Assembly (NCBI GenBank): GCA_013397435.1 | Contig: VZRG01000439.1 | Coordinates: 186,001 to 250,000, forward strand | From: Erythrocercus mccallii | Lineage: Eukaryota; Chordata; Aves; Passeriformes; Dicruridae | Direction of reading: 5' to 3' | Length of the DNA: 64,000 bases | Part shown: one piece after another, positions 13,581 through 25,899 of the stretch | Layout: each line of letters starts with the position of its first letter | Position numbering within the stretch: the first letter of the stretch is position 1 | Notes under the pieces: model-generated | What the model saw: only the letters and a program-made list of their open reading frames with translations | Told to the model about the DNA's origin: nothing | The model's database searches: none | Position numbers and translations under genes: made by a program

Positions 13581-13854
13581 CCTCCCTCAAAACCACTAAG
13601 AATTGCTGTTGGGTATTTTATCAAACTACATTAGCAAAAGCCTTATATATTTGGGGGCAGGTGGATATCTCCTACACCCATTGCCTGGGAATGAAGGGAG
13701 GGAATTGCAGAGTTTGGTGAAGATTAAGATGTGAAGGGAGTTTATAGTGAAGCAATGGCCATTTTCTCCCTTACACTTTATACTCCTTGCACTTTTGTTC
13801 CCAGGTTGCTTCTTCCTCAGAGCTGAAGACAAGGATGATGACACTGCAGTGAAG

Positions 13855-13907
13855 AGACTCATTTAGCTTGTCTCATTCCTTAGACTCATTTAGCTTGTCT
13901 CTATTTG
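13855..13907 (+). repeat. 27-bp tandem duplication
   Basis: The word AGACTCATTTAGCTTGTCTC occurs at 13855 and again at 13882, giving two adjacent copies with a 27-base period. The second copy is almost complete. It looks like a recent local duplication with no open frame of interest. Confidence 0.85.
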
Positions 13908-16900
13908 CTGACCTTCTTCTGCAGCCATACTAGGTGATCAGGAGTAGTGAGAAGAGTGGGGAAGGTGCAAATGGGAAATGAGAATAACCAGGTGCTTAAG
14001 GCACTCTCTGACCAGCTGTACAAAACCAGCATTTCCAGCCTAAGAATCAAGGAGGGAGAGGTGGGCTTAGGACGTGTTTGGAATCTGGAATGAGAAGTAG
14101 CTGCTGTCACCAAGTTTTTAGATGGAGAAGAGTGCGTTCTGGGGAGTTTGTGTGCTGAAATCACCCAAGCTCCCCAGCTCACAAATGCTAAAACAAGAAT
14201 TCCCCCAGGAGAGCAGTGAGTGATGTGGAAAGTTATGTGTGCTCTAAAGGGAAGGGTATAAACTCAATGTTAAACAGCACTGAGCAAGGCCTGTTCTAAT
14301 CTCATTTTCATATTTACACTTAGTATTTAGCCATAAAATACTGCAGCTTACAATGATTTTGTTGGCACCATTTTGGAGTTCTGGCATTAATAGTTTATGC
14401 AACAGGCATTAAAATTAACTATGGAAGTATTTTTAAAGAAGCAAGTATTCATGTGCTATAAAGCACACGATGGAGAACTCAATCAGCTGGAATGTGCTTT
14501 GCTTATGATGTGCAAGTCTAACTTAGCACTGCAAGTTTGAAAGCATAGAATTCCTCCATCAGAAAGTTTACTGTGGGCTCACAACGCCTTTCTGCATTTT
14601 CATTCCCAGCTAAAGGGTGTAATTTGAAACTTTCAAAACTAAAAATGAACATTGCTGTGAGCTCACACAGATAGCAAAGCTGTTTAAAAGCCTTGCCTCA
14701 GCCATGCAGACTGCTCCTGTTGTTATCACCAAGATTCACACAGCTTTTGTCATCACACTTTTCTGTCTGTCATCAAAGAAAGTGTAAGTTTTGGTTCTTT
14801 CATTCAGCAACTGTAGATGCTAGATCTTAGCTGTGATTTAGAAAACTCTCTATTCTTCTTTTTGTGAGTAAAAATTCCTGCCAACATGAAAGTCAATTTA
14901 TAGAATTGGAGGAAATATTTAGTTTTAATTTCATTTACTGGAAAGTAATAAAAAAGGAGAAAGAAGCTAGGCATTTTAAAGCTCTAGTAGAAACTTAATT
15001 TTTCATGTGATCCTTAATATAATCTCCCTTTTCAGTCCCTTGTCTTCCCTACAGGCTTTACTTACTTGATCTGAAGGGAATCAATACACAAAATTGTCCT
15101 TGTGTCATGAACTGTTATTGGCCTCCCCTGCTGCATTTTGACCTCTGTCCAAATACATCTCCTGGTTATGTTGCTATGTCAGGAATGGTCTAACAAGTGA
15201 TAGCCAAGGCTCAGGTGTGAAGGAAAACAAGATCAGCAAAACAGATAGGTTCACTGCAATGGTTTCCCCTGATAGCTTGTTACATACATTTTCCTCTGCA
15301 ATACCTTCACTGGAAGAAAACTTTGTAACAGTGTGACTTAGCTGTTCTTTTTCATGTTTTGTGTTTTTTTCCTCTCATCTTTTCGTCATCTTTTCATAGA
15401 TGCCCTATAATTTTGTCCTAGGACTCATGTCTGTTGATAATGGCAGCTAGACAAAAATCTGGGAAATTATCTTTCCTCTTTTTAAAAGGAACACCTAGTT
15501 CATAGGGAGCTGTGCATATAAAGGGGTTCTTAGGGACAGCGGCTCACCAGTTATTCTGGTATGATTTATCCACTAAAGGGCTTCAGTTTCAAGGTTATTG
15601 TTTTTGTTGGCCAGTTAGCTGAATCATTTGAAGAAGCAAGTAGATCTTTGCAACTAAATGCCTTGAAGTTGCGTTTTGAAATTGATGAGTAGTCCTGCAA
15701 AGGAAACATCTTCTTATTCTCCTTTCTTTTTGTTTTGACAGATTAGATGTGTTTGCTTTTGACTAACTGATTATTCTTTGAAATACAATATGTTGTTGTC
15801 ATCAGCATAGAGATACTGTGAACAGATCTGAAAATCACTACTAGCTTGAGAAAGGGGTCAGATTGTATATCTGCATTTCTGTAAATCCAGGTTTTTATGT
15901 CCTCATCACCTGCACTGGCACCCAAAGGGACACCTTTACCAGTATAGATTGGGCCACAGTCAATGAAAGTCAAGCCCACCTGGAAAGTGAACAGGGTTTA
16001 ATGTCAATACCTGCGAGCAGTGCATGGATGTGAAGGGTCTGCAACACTTTTGATTTATAAGGAAAGCAAGAGAAATCCACTCTACCTTCAGACTTGTGAG
16101 GGCACTGATCCTTATTCTGCAGTGTGGGGATCTTTCTGTCTTAAAAGCTTTTGAGAAATCAAAATGCCAAAAAAGTCATTTTGTGTATTTAATCCTGTCC
16201 TATTAACTAGGAACTTTTACTTTGAAAATGCAGGCCAGCTCTTAGAAATGTAGATCAGAAGTCTTCTGCATTTTAAATAATTAATTTTCTACCTGTTTAC
16301 TTTCTACACTCATTGTGAAATGGTCTCTATGAAGCATCAGAGAAAGAACCTCGAAGTTTGCTAGAATAGAGGTGATTTACATGCAAGTATAGAGAGTGAG
16401 GAGAGACAAAGAAGGGAAAATGAGTCCTTAACACCTGTGAAGTGATGGCAGGTATGTGATGAGTGGCACATCCCAAGCTAAATCCTAAGAAACACCTGTT
16501 AGCATCGTAAATTGAGTGGAAGAGCTACTCGTTGGGCTGAGCTGGTGCATAATTGGAACCCTGGAATGTATTTGTGCAGCCTGCAGCAGGAGTCCAGAAA
16601 TATGTGGACTTGGCAAAAGCCATCAGTAGCGTCAAATAATTATGAAATACTTGAAAGCTCCAGGTAAATAATCTCTTCAGAATTGGCAGGCGTCAATGGG
16701 TCATTACTTATTCTGTTCTTTCCTTTATATGGTGAGCTGTTGTAAATCCCTAGTGGAAAATCCAGTGAGGCAGACGGGGGAGAATGCAAAAAACAATCCA
16801 AGCAATAAGAACAAAAAGAAGAATGGCACTTACAAATTTTCCTACAAACTCCAATCTGATAGAAAGGATTTAGCTGAGTAACTTGGCTGGGTGAAGTGGA

Positions 16901-19900
16901 GATTTTACAAGTCTAACACAAAGGACCAATAGATTTGATTTGGTGGACGTGTTAGCTCTAACAATAATATTCAGTAAATTCAATTCCCTAATCATTGTGG
17001 CCATAAGAACCAAGTGTTTGTAATGTTCTCAGTACACGCAGAGAGTAATTACATCGGATTTTAATAAGACTTGCTGTGAATTGTTGACCAATGATTCACT
17101 ATGGGGGAAAAATTAATTAAATTTTTAATGTGAAAAGTTATTGTTAATTAAAAGTTGTATGAAAAATAGCCATAAAAATTACTTAAGGTGTACAGGTTTG
17201 AAATTACTAAAAGGGCATATAAAGAAAAGGAATAAGACTTTTTGAACTGGATTTTACCCTACAGGTTATATGGCTAAAAAGACCAAACCACATGCAAATT
17301 CTCTTCTCTAGCCATGAAAAATCTGCCTCAGGAAGATGAGCACCCTGTGACAGATGATAGCTTGCACCTATGGCTATAGAGATAGGAGTGGGCTGTGGGA
17401 TAAGGGAGTGGGTAGGACTCAGGAAAGACATTTACTATCACACCCTCTAAATACTGGCCTCTGCAGAACTTACAAAAAAAAAAGACTGTGACAGCTGAGC
17501 AACCAGTGCAGGGACACTGGCAACTAGAAACAGTGTCACTGCAGCCTTGGGGTGCATTCCACTCTAAGCCCCCACCAGATATGCCACTGACTTCATCCAC
17601 GTTTCCATCCCCTATCAGACTTTGCTTTCCAGTCCCTACAATGTCGTTTTTACAGGGCTCTTAAAAACACTCCAGTTATACAGAAGTTGGAGAGAAAATG
17701 CCAGAAAGAAACTTGGGCACAGATCCCAAAAATGATTTAAGCATATTTTATGGTTCTCAATGAAAAATTTTGATCCTCAGGATTGCATCTGAGCTGCTGC
17801 CCAGCTCCACAGTACTTGAGCTACTGCAGGTTCCCCTGAAATCAGGATCTGCTTTTGAGCATCACCAGAACACAAAGAAGATGTAGTTAAGACGTGGTAA
17901 GTCCAGAGCCCAATTCCTGAATAAATCTGATTAGGAATGATGTTTTCTTCCTTCTCTGAGAAGCTTGGACAGAACCTGGTACACTTTTGTAACAGCTACT
18001 TCACCAAAATTAATGAAATGAAATAACATGGCTGTTCTCCTGGATTTCTTTAGGGAGGGGACTTTGTGCAGGAAGTTTGAGCTAATTGAGAAGCTTTTTA
18101 CTTTCCTACATGTTGTGTTGTCATTCCAGACAGCACTGTGGGCCATGCTTGGAGGACCAAGCCCTGACGTTAAGTAATGTAACACCACCACTGTGGCAAT
18201 GAAGTCTTCTTATAACTCCAGACCTTTACGTTTTCCTCCACAACAAACCTATGAGGGATCAGCAGGGTCTCAAGTTGTTTATGTGGGTGGTAGATTGTGA
18301 CTCCTCTTACAGATTTCTTTTTCCTTTTACAGTTGAGAGATTCATGTATCTCAAGTCACTTCATCATATATGTCTAACTCAGATCATTATAATAAAATCA
18401 GCAGGGTTAAATCGCGCAATACAAAGTGCTTTTCCTTAATCATCCGTTTATCCAAAGGACCGGCAAGTGTGCTATTGCACTGGGTAATCCAATGCCCATT
18501 TTCCTCTCAAGGATTAGGATTTATTTACTCACAAATGACAAGCATCTACTATCTCATTTTAATGATATTTGTGCAAATGAAAATTAAAATCTTCCCCATT
18601 ATATGGTAAACTCCTACAAAAACAGCTTCTTAAATTTTCAAATATATACAGTTGTATATCTGTATAGTCAGCTTTAAAAAAAAATCTCAGTTTAATGGTC
18701 TGAAATATACTGGAATATAACACATTATATGCAGTGCAAATGCTTTACAGTAAAATATTAGTCACTTAACTCTATCAAGGGGTCAGTGACCAAAAAAGGA
18801 ACTATAATTGCAGTCTAACTGCTGAAATTCATTTTTCCAAACAAAAATGAGCTTGAATTTCTTCCCAATGTTCAGTATTTCTTAAACGGCAAAAAAAAAA
18901 TTAGAATTATATCTTGTTTTTAACTTAGCTTTATGAACACTCTGCTTGCAGTCCTAAAAGAAGCCCATGCAGAGCTTTTAGCAGATGTTTGCAGAAACCT
19001 GTACCTCTTGATTGCTGAAAGCATCTCTAAATATTAAATCAATACACACATATGTATGACCTTTCAAAGAACAGTTTGTATGTCATTCTCAGTAGCCCCA
19101 TGAAAATGTTCCAGTTAAAATGTCAACAGCAGGATTGCTTTTAGCAGCAAAGGTTATTCTTGCTACACAGTTCTAGGAAGATGGTGACCTGAGCCACATA
19201 TACATAGCTGCACCAGCAAATTATAACATTAACCAAATGTAACAATTTATTTTATCATTATGCTGTTGCCTAAATCACATCCTTGTGTGACTATTAATAA
19301 CCAAAGATGAAAATAGAATTAATGTAGAGGTTATCTCACAAAGAAAGATCATGACTGCCTTTATGTAGCTCAACACGCAGAGTATGACCTTTGATAGCAA
19401 GGAAACAGTTGAAGGCAAATTATTTTTAATACTATGATACCCTTAAATATAATAAAAAATCCAAGAAAGGCATTTGCACAAAAATTAGTGGTCGATCCTT
19501 AATCACTGTATGCTGGCCTACAGCTATGCAGTTGCATCTGACCTACTCATTGGAGCAACTGAAGTGCCAAAAGTTTTGGAGCAGGTGGCCACCAAGCTCT
19601 TCTCCTGTCCCTTGCAGACTTGCTGTGGAAACACAAGAACCTCTGTACTGGCACAGAGCTGCCACTTTGGGGACTAGCTGTGAATGAAGCCTTCCCAGAA
19701 ATGTGGAAGATAGAGGAGAAGTATTTATTTTTGGTGTTGTTTTGACATTAGAAATTTGTTCCTGAGTTGTGCATTACCCAGAACCAAGTTCTTTCTTATT
19801 TTGCCTGACTCTGTACAATTAATTCAAGCTATGTGTAGCTGTTCTCCACTGGCAATGAACTGTGAGCCACTGCACCCATTTTGTCGCAATTCTGCATTTG

Positions 19901-20491
19901 AATGTAATCATACTTCTTAGTCTGACAAGTACCTAAATATCTAGAGTCTATTCACTTGTCCTGTGCCTATAATCAATAATTCATTCTCTGAATAACTCCA
20001 TAAAAATGGAAAAGATGATGAATATTTTCTTTCTCTCTCAGTTTAAAATAAAATCCATATTAGTTTCATCAACTGGTAATTATTAATGTACCTTACTTAA
20101 CCAAGAATTGATTTGATTCTGACAAGTTCTTAATGTCTTTAAATTGTGGTAAATAATTGCTATCCATATTCAGCAGTTTAGTGTACCAACATAAGATGAT
20201 CTTGCTTTAATGGGAGACATATCTGTGAAACCTTGCAGAGTATCAAGTAAAAGCCTTCAGCTATCTCTATCAGTTTGTGCTGGATAGGGTGTAGGGGTAG
20301 CTACAGCAATAAATGGAGGCTAAACAAAGCTTGGGGCTCAAAACTGAGAAGCAAAAGCAAGGTGTAGGTTTTTAGGTTCAGACTCAATATATATGAAATA
20401 TCTCATATCTATTTCTATTTTTATTTCCTAATAACCTGAAAATTGTTGTATAAATGCCTACATTTTTGAATTCCTCACAGGTTTGGTGAAA
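13908..20491. other. Long unique AT-rich stretch without recognised genes or transposons
   Basis: I found no gene, transposon or RNA gene in these 6.6 kb. A minus-strand GTAAGT near 15062 lacks an exon. Parts with few simple repeats and dense AT-rich words, such as about 20000-20170, look like the kind of sequence that can be conserved non-coding DNA. That is only an impression; alignment to other birds would be needed to tell. Confidence 0.5.
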
Positions 20492-20760
20492 TGTAGCCCC
20501 TGCAGCCCCCCAGAGTTCCTAGGCTAGCTCAGATCTTAGAGGGCTTTGGAGGAATATTTCAGAGACAAGGCAAAAGATTCCAGAAGGGGCTCTAACCGCC
20601 AGATATAGTCCAAGACGTTTATTCTCGAAGGTTTCCAGGGGGAAAGAGTGCAATGAGGAACAGCAGGGGTCTTATCTAGACTTCTGCTAAGGAGGAGATA
20701 GTTGGACCTCAGCCAATGAGGTCAGGAAAGGAAGGAAAGGTTAAACTAACATGGTCATAG
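20492..20760 (-). mobile_element. LTR-like segment, right part (R/U5 and promoter end) of an endogenous retrovirus LTR
   Basis: On the minus strand the order fits an LTR. A TATA-like CTAGATAAGACC (20681-20669) lies about 50 bases before a poly(A) signal AATAAA (20623-20618). About 125 bases of U5-like sequence follow, ending at GGGGCTACA, so the plus strand begins with TG at 20492. Local G+C is higher than in the flanks and a CCAAT word lies at 20713-20717. I could not find the other LTR end or a target-site duplication, so the 20760 limit is arbitrary; the element may reach about 20960. No primer-binding site or viral gene is recognisable beside it. It shares the TATA-AAGACC pattern with the LTR at 23491 but is otherwise different. 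Confidence 0.5.
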
Positions 20761-20964
20761 CTCCAAGGGGTTCTCTGAGGGATAGACCATTCCCCAGAGG
20801 AATACAACAGTTTGGCATACCTGTTAATAATTCAGGAGTTTGGAAGGATGGCCTGTCTGTTTCATTTGCTTGTCATAAAATTGTTACATTTTATCCTATG
20901 GATATGGCTGTATTACCTATACCTCATATGCACAATTTGACTTCTGTGGCAGATATCTAGCTCA

Positions 20965-21010
20965 GCTATTTAGCCTAAAGATGCTATTTAGCCTAAAGAT
21001 GCTATTTAAC
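20965..21010 (+). repeat. 18-bp tandem repeat, about 2.5 copies
   Basis: The unit GCTATTTAGCCTAAAGAT occurs at 20965-20982 and 20983-21000 with no differences, followed by a partial third copy. The identity suggests a recent duplication. It lies next to the LTR-like segment and could be part of its U3 region. Confidence 0.9.
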
Positions 21011-22468
21011 TTCTTTGTTTAGTGCCTTGCCTCTGTAAAAGCCTGTGAAGCAAAGTGGAAAATACTGATAATAAGAACAGACTGAGCGACTGTGGGTAGG
21101 AAAGGTCTTATCTGAATTGTAAATCGACTGTGGAATAACTAAATAATATGGCTGAATTGGGAAGTGTAGTCAGTTTAAAGATCTCATGGTTTTTAGTTTC
21201 CCTATTGTCTTCCATTTTGGGCTGATGTACAGCTGCATTTGGCTGTCCAGTGATCAACTCCTGCATAAAGGATATTGAGCCTAAATATTTGAGGTTAAGT
21301 ACAAACTTCACTTTACAGTAGTTGACTGAAGGTCCCTAAACCAAATGAAGATTCCTGTACCAAATGTGGCCTTGCCTATCAATCTGTCCTTCTCAAAGTC
21401 ACTGGTCCCTTCCTGTTAGAAGAAAAGTGTTTTTCATTCCTCAATATCCCAGCAATGAGGCTTATTGGAAGGAGCTAAGCTCATTGATATAAGGTGAAAA
21501 TCCTTGGAATGAGGAAACTACGACTTGTTAATGTTTTTCCTTTGTATGGATGGCATTACCCTGCCTAGACCTTAGGAAAATAACAGTGATTAAAAAACTG
21601 TTTCAAATTCACAGAATGCAGGTAGAGAAGTGCTGCAAGGATTTAGTAATTTGTTTATTTAAAATGGCACTGCAGGCATGAATTTCAGCCATCCCACCAG
21701 AGTAAATTGTACTAAAGTGGGCCACAAGTATTGTTAAGATCCCAGACATAAGCCCCTTCCCAGTAGGACAGCTTACAAAAGCTTTCTGGAAAAATGCCTG
21801 TATTCAACAACAAATCTAAATTCACACTGAGTAGTAAACCTCGGTATAGTGTGAAAAGAAGAACAAACAAAGCACATATTGCAGATATACCCCATAAAGA
21901 TACAGGAGCTCACATTAATCATGTGAGCTAGGACAATAAGTGACCTTTTCTAATAAGAAATGAGGCAACTAAAGCAGCCATTAAATTTCGCAGAGGCCCT
22001 ATTTAATGTCTGTGACATTCATCATCACACAATGTAAATGTCCTCAGCCTGTTGACATTTGCCAATCATCCCTCACTAAAAGGGAAATTGGTCTCAAGAT
22101 TTTAGAGCACAGCTTCCCAAAATCTGGCAATGCCAAGGCCATTCTAAATCCTTTTCAACCCTAAAATGACAGAAAGCAGCTGTTTAGCCAGGAAGGTTAA
22201 CAAACCTTGGAAAAGCATTAGTGCTACTATGATTTTAGCACTTTTCAAAACACAAAAGTTGAAAATGACTGTCTGACACAGGCCTGCCACTTTTCCAGGA
22301 ATCAGATATACAAAATCACTGTTAAGATATCTAGAATTTGTCTTTTAATAAAAATGTTTATGCTTGCAGTTCTAATACATGGAAAGTTTTCAAGAAATGA
22401 AAGCTGATATATACTGAGATGTAGCCACTGCTTTAAGCTCTGCAGTTTAGTTTCAAATTTTAGACAGA
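21011..22468. other. Unique non-coding sequence between LTR-like segment and AT repeat
   Basis: No gene or repeat family is recognised. The start could still belong to a diverged retroviral element linked to the LTR-like segment, but I see no viral protein motif in either strand. Confidence 0.45.
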
Positions 22469-22496
22469 TATTATATATTATATATATTATTATATA
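22469..22496 (+). repeat. (TA)n-rich simple sequence
   Basis: An imperfect TATA/ATTAT run about 28 bases long. Confidence 0.85.
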
Positions 22497-22626
22497 GGAA
22501 ATGATAGAAATAAAGATACCATAATTCAGTATCCTGGGAATGTATTCTCTTTTTGAACTTGGGAACTCTCACTGTGGCTTTCAAGACTTGGACATCTACT
22601 ACTCTTCCAAGACCATCTTTCAATGG

Positions 22627-22627
<1 letters not shown>

Positions 22628-22673
<46 letters not shown>
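22628..22673 (+). repeat. Uninterrupted T homopolymer, 46 bases
   Basis: Forty-six T in a row, without one interruption. It is by far the longest homopolymer in the window. On the minus strand it would be a poly(A) tail, but the sequence before it (plus 22674 onward) has no AATAAA signal and resembles no processed gene. Avian LINEs of the CR1 type do not make poly(A) tails, so the origin is unclear. Its length is likely variable and error-prone in sequencing. Confidence 0.95.
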
Positions 22674-23490
22674 CTACCCTTTTAGGATTTTCAGGGTTTG
22701 AATTTAGCCTCAGGCCTTCTCAGCTTCACAGAAAAATGATATTGTAACAGCAGTTAGGAGTCTGCAAATCAGGTAGAGGCCTTGAACCATCCATGGGCTC
22801 TCTGGTTTTCTTTTCTGCTTTGTTGATTTGCCCAGTTCTTAACTGATATCTCCTGCTTCTGGCTAAGAAGTCATCACTTTGACATCATAGCCTTCCATAG
22901 CCTCAGCCATGTCCTGGTTCACATCAGCACTGAAGAGCTGGTGTCAGGCTAAATTTTGTAATGTTAGGTTTCACTGAACACCGGGGAAGTTTCATGCTGG
23001 TCTATGTGTAGAGACAGAGAGTCCTTTGTCACTGATAAATGATCTGCTACCAGCAGGTGAGCCCTTGCTGTTCCAGCAAGTTCTAGTCTTGCTTTAGCTT
23101 ACTTGACATTTGATGCAGCTGACTTGCCTGAGGAATTTGGGAGAGTGGGGACATCTCATCCCTTTCAAAATACCTTTTATCCACTCCTCTCTGAAAATCT
23201 GAGACTATTTATTAGGGAATTCCTCTACCTCCTTCCCCAACTGCTCTCACCTGGAAAACACCTGTTGAATGCCACTTTTCTTAGTTTTGGTGAGCTTATA
23301 TGTAATACTGTGTCACAGAAGATAATGTCTGTTTATAGTGCCCTAAATGCCAAACATGAATAATATCCCAATTCACTGAAAAATGGGATTTGAGATGAAA
23401 AGGACCCGGCTCAAGGCAAAGAAATGAGAGTTGTAACTTCTTAAAAAGGGGACATCACTTTTGATATATATGAGCATATGATGTAATTCG
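22674..23490. other. Unique non-coding sequence
   Basis: No repeat or known gene is recognised. A plus-strand open frame of 86 codons at 23103-23363 resembles nothing known and lacks splice or promoter support. Confidence 0.5.
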
Positions 23491-23904
23491 TGTTATGAAA
23501 AGTTGTGTTATTATTTGAAGTTATAGTTTGATTTTGTTATGAGATATATGATTAGTTGTAGAAGCTTTCTGTTTGTCTGATACCAGAAGCCCTGAAAAAG
23601 GAAAAATTCCTGTAGCCAGCAGCCAGCAGGCTTGCAGAACCAGTTTCAGTGTACCTCAGGAAACATTCGAATGCAAATGAAGACGCCGGGACGGGGACAA
23701 TAGACGAGAGATACCACCATGGCCTGCAGCTGCAGACGATGCTGGACCATCGTGGGTATTGTCCACACCCGGGCACAGCCATCAACTCACAAAAGACAGA
23801 TACTTGACAGCTCGGGAAACTCCCTGGCCAAGTCTCCGCTTCTTTGTCTCCCTGCGAGATGACCACATCCAGAGACAGAAAAACCACATCTCTTCATTGT
23901 ACAC

Positions 23905-23921
23905 CGTAGCCTCAGGCTACG
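23905..23921 (+). other. Perfect hairpin just upstream of the LTR TATA box
   Basis: CGTAGCC and GGCTACG form a 7-base-pair stem with the 3-base loop TCA, ending 8 bases before the TATA box. It may be a protein-binding site or a chance palindrome. Confidence 0.6.
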
Positions 23922-23929
23922 AAAAACAG

Positions 23930-23935
23930 TATAAG
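23930..23935 (+). promoter_or_regulatory. LTR TATA box
   Basis: TATAAG followed by ACCCCC is the typical core promoter context of retroviral LTRs. Transcription would start some 25-30 bases downstream. The promoter is that of the solo LTR and could drive neighbouring host sequence to the right. Confidence 0.7.
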
Positions 23936-24113
23936 ACCCCCTCCCAAACCACATGGATTCGTGGACGTGGGGACCCTGCCGATTTTCGTGCCGGTCACAC
24001 GCCACCAGTTACCGAACTCCCGGGCCGGTGACTTTAGGGACTTTGGGGTTTGCGAGATCGTTGGCTCATTTGATCTATTTTCCAAAACTTTTTCCAAATT
24101 TGTAAATATTGTA

Positions 24114-24119
24114 AATAAA
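24114..24119 (+). terminator. LTR poly(A) signal
   Basis: AATAAA lies about 180 bases after the TATA box and about 50 before the LTR end, matching the R/U5 position of retroviral poly(A) signals. Confidence 0.7.
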
Positions 24120-24170
24120 CCTTTTTGATTTTTCTATTAAAATTGGATTGGCAATTTTTCATTTATAACA

Positions 24171-25755
24171 CTTTGATGAAAGAGCAACATGAATAGCCTC
24201 GCAGGTGGACTGCTGCCAGCCCTTGTTTAGGTTACAGCACTGGATTCAGCTACTCAGTCTTTCCTACGCTCTTGGGTGCTTATGACCATCACTGGAAGGA
24301 ATGCCTGTGGATGGCAAGGAAATCCAGCTTTGGAGAGGAACCAAGTCTTTGTAATTCATGTTTTGGGTTTTTATGATATGGATTATTGCAGTCCTTTCTC
24401 CTTGGATGTACCAAAACCATCTTTGTGAAAGCTTAGCTGGTCTATGATGCAACTGTACCTCTTCTAAACCAGACTGCTAAGACAGCTATCAGACCACCTG
24501 TCCTTTGCTTTTCTTGGAACCATATGCAGTTTTTGCTTGCACTGAAAGTGTTTTGCTTCAGTTTTAAATCCTTGAAGAGAAAGGTCCTGGTTATGTCAGC
24601 ATCCACCTGTTTGCCTGTGGATTGTGGTGAGAGTGACCAGCTACCAGACTGGATTCACTGGTGTTCAGCATCTGTGTGCAAAACTGAGTTTGTCTTTAAA
24701 GGCTAAAGCTCCCCCTTTGAACACTACAGGCAAGATGTAGCATTCATCTCATCTCTTTATGTCAATTTCTTTAACAGATTGACAACATGTAAGCCAATGG
24801 TTATAAATCAAAATTTTCTCTTATTTAACATCATGTAAAGGCAGTATGAAGTAACAAGAGGAGCTCAATGAGCTTCTAAATTTAGGGCAAGAGCAGACAG
24901 TTTGTGAGCTATGCTTGAGCAGTTCAAACACAGCCTATATGCCTTGTCCTGTGCCAAGCAACAAGCTGCTTTTGTCCAGGAGCTGCTGGAAAATTTAGCC
25001 TTCCAGTTAGGAAGGAGGCAAACCACTAATGATCACCAGGTCACCTACATCATCCCAGCCCTCCCCATCCTGGGGAGGTATGAGATGGATCCTGGGAAGC
25101 CTGCACTGCAAGACTGCAGGGAGACAGCCTGACTTTCTTGCCCAGGACCAATGATGGTGCTTCCTTACCCTACTGCTTCTCAGTGCCTTAAGAAAGACTG
25201 CAGGGAGATGGCAAGAACCTGTCAATCCATAGTATGTTTATAGACCCGGGATTCTCTTTCAGATGGAGAGATTAACAGAGGCTTTGCATCAGCTCTACAT
25301 AATGTTTAATAGCATTTCTAATAATGGTAATCGCAATTAATTGGAATGAATGTGTGCAAATACTGACTACAGTCTGAAAAATTGGTAATTAATTGGCTGA
25401 AATGTTCGCTTTTTTTTGCAAATCCAAAGAATTAGAGTCAGATATCTTTTTTTTTCCCCCCTATTATAGTGCACTGGCATTTTCCTCTGTGGTTCGGAAA
25501 TCCCAGCTGAACATCCTTTGTTACTACTCCCCATGGGCAGGATTTCACTGAGGAAGAGATGACATATGATCATCACTGTAGTTCCAATAAGAAGTAGGTC
25601 GTGTAAAGGAAAGCAGCTGGCTGGCTCTAGCTACAAAGCTTCATTGCAAGACTTCTGAATAAAAGTATCTGAGTTCTGTATGACCTTTTTTATACCAGAA
25701 TCCCACTTGCTGGCAGAACACGCATCATAAGAACTTTTTTGTTAAAAGTGGGAAA
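24171..25755. other. Unique non-coding sequence
   Basis: No repeat family is recognised. Short open frames around 24911-25225 on both strands lie over a slightly GC-richer patch but match nothing I know. Confidence 0.5.
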
Positions 25756-25791
25756 ACATTTTCCAGACAGTTAACATTTTCCAGACCTCTG
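25756..25791 (+). repeat. 18-bp tandem duplication
   Basis: ACATTTTCCAGAC occurs at 25756 and again at 25774, two copies with an 18-base period that differ only at their 3' ends. Confidence 0.85.
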
Positions 25792-25899
25792 CTGTTTTGG
25801 GTGAAGAGTGACAAATAGCACTGCACATCAAAAGACTATTTTCATTTCAGTTTCCATTCTTTCTGGCTTTTTTTTTTCTTTCTTTCTTGCTGTCCATAG

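Larger units (their letters stand above)
23491..24170 (+). mobile_element. Solo LTR of an endogenous retrovirus
   Basis: The 680-base element begins TGTTAT and ends ATAACA, a perfect 6-base terminal inverted repeat of the TG...CA type that retroviral LTRs use. Inside, in the right order, are a TATA box with the sequence TATAAGACCCC (23930-23940) and an AATAAA poly(A) signal (24114-24119) about 50 bases before the end. The G+C and CpG content is well above the flanks, as expected of a fairly recent insertion. The bases after 24170 do not form a primer-binding site, and no second LTR or viral gene is present, so it is a solo LTR left by recombination. The immediate flanks (ATTCG and CTTTG) are not a clean target-site duplication. 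Open frames inside it (for example 23552-23887 minus) have no coding support. Class is uncertain; the layout is compatible with a gammaretrovirus-like (ERV1) element. Confidence 0.85.

Noticed and set aside
23552..24031. Open frames on both strands of about 60 to 111 codons
   Set aside because: They lie within the solo LTR, whose higher G+C lowers stop frequency; LTRs of this type are not expected to code.
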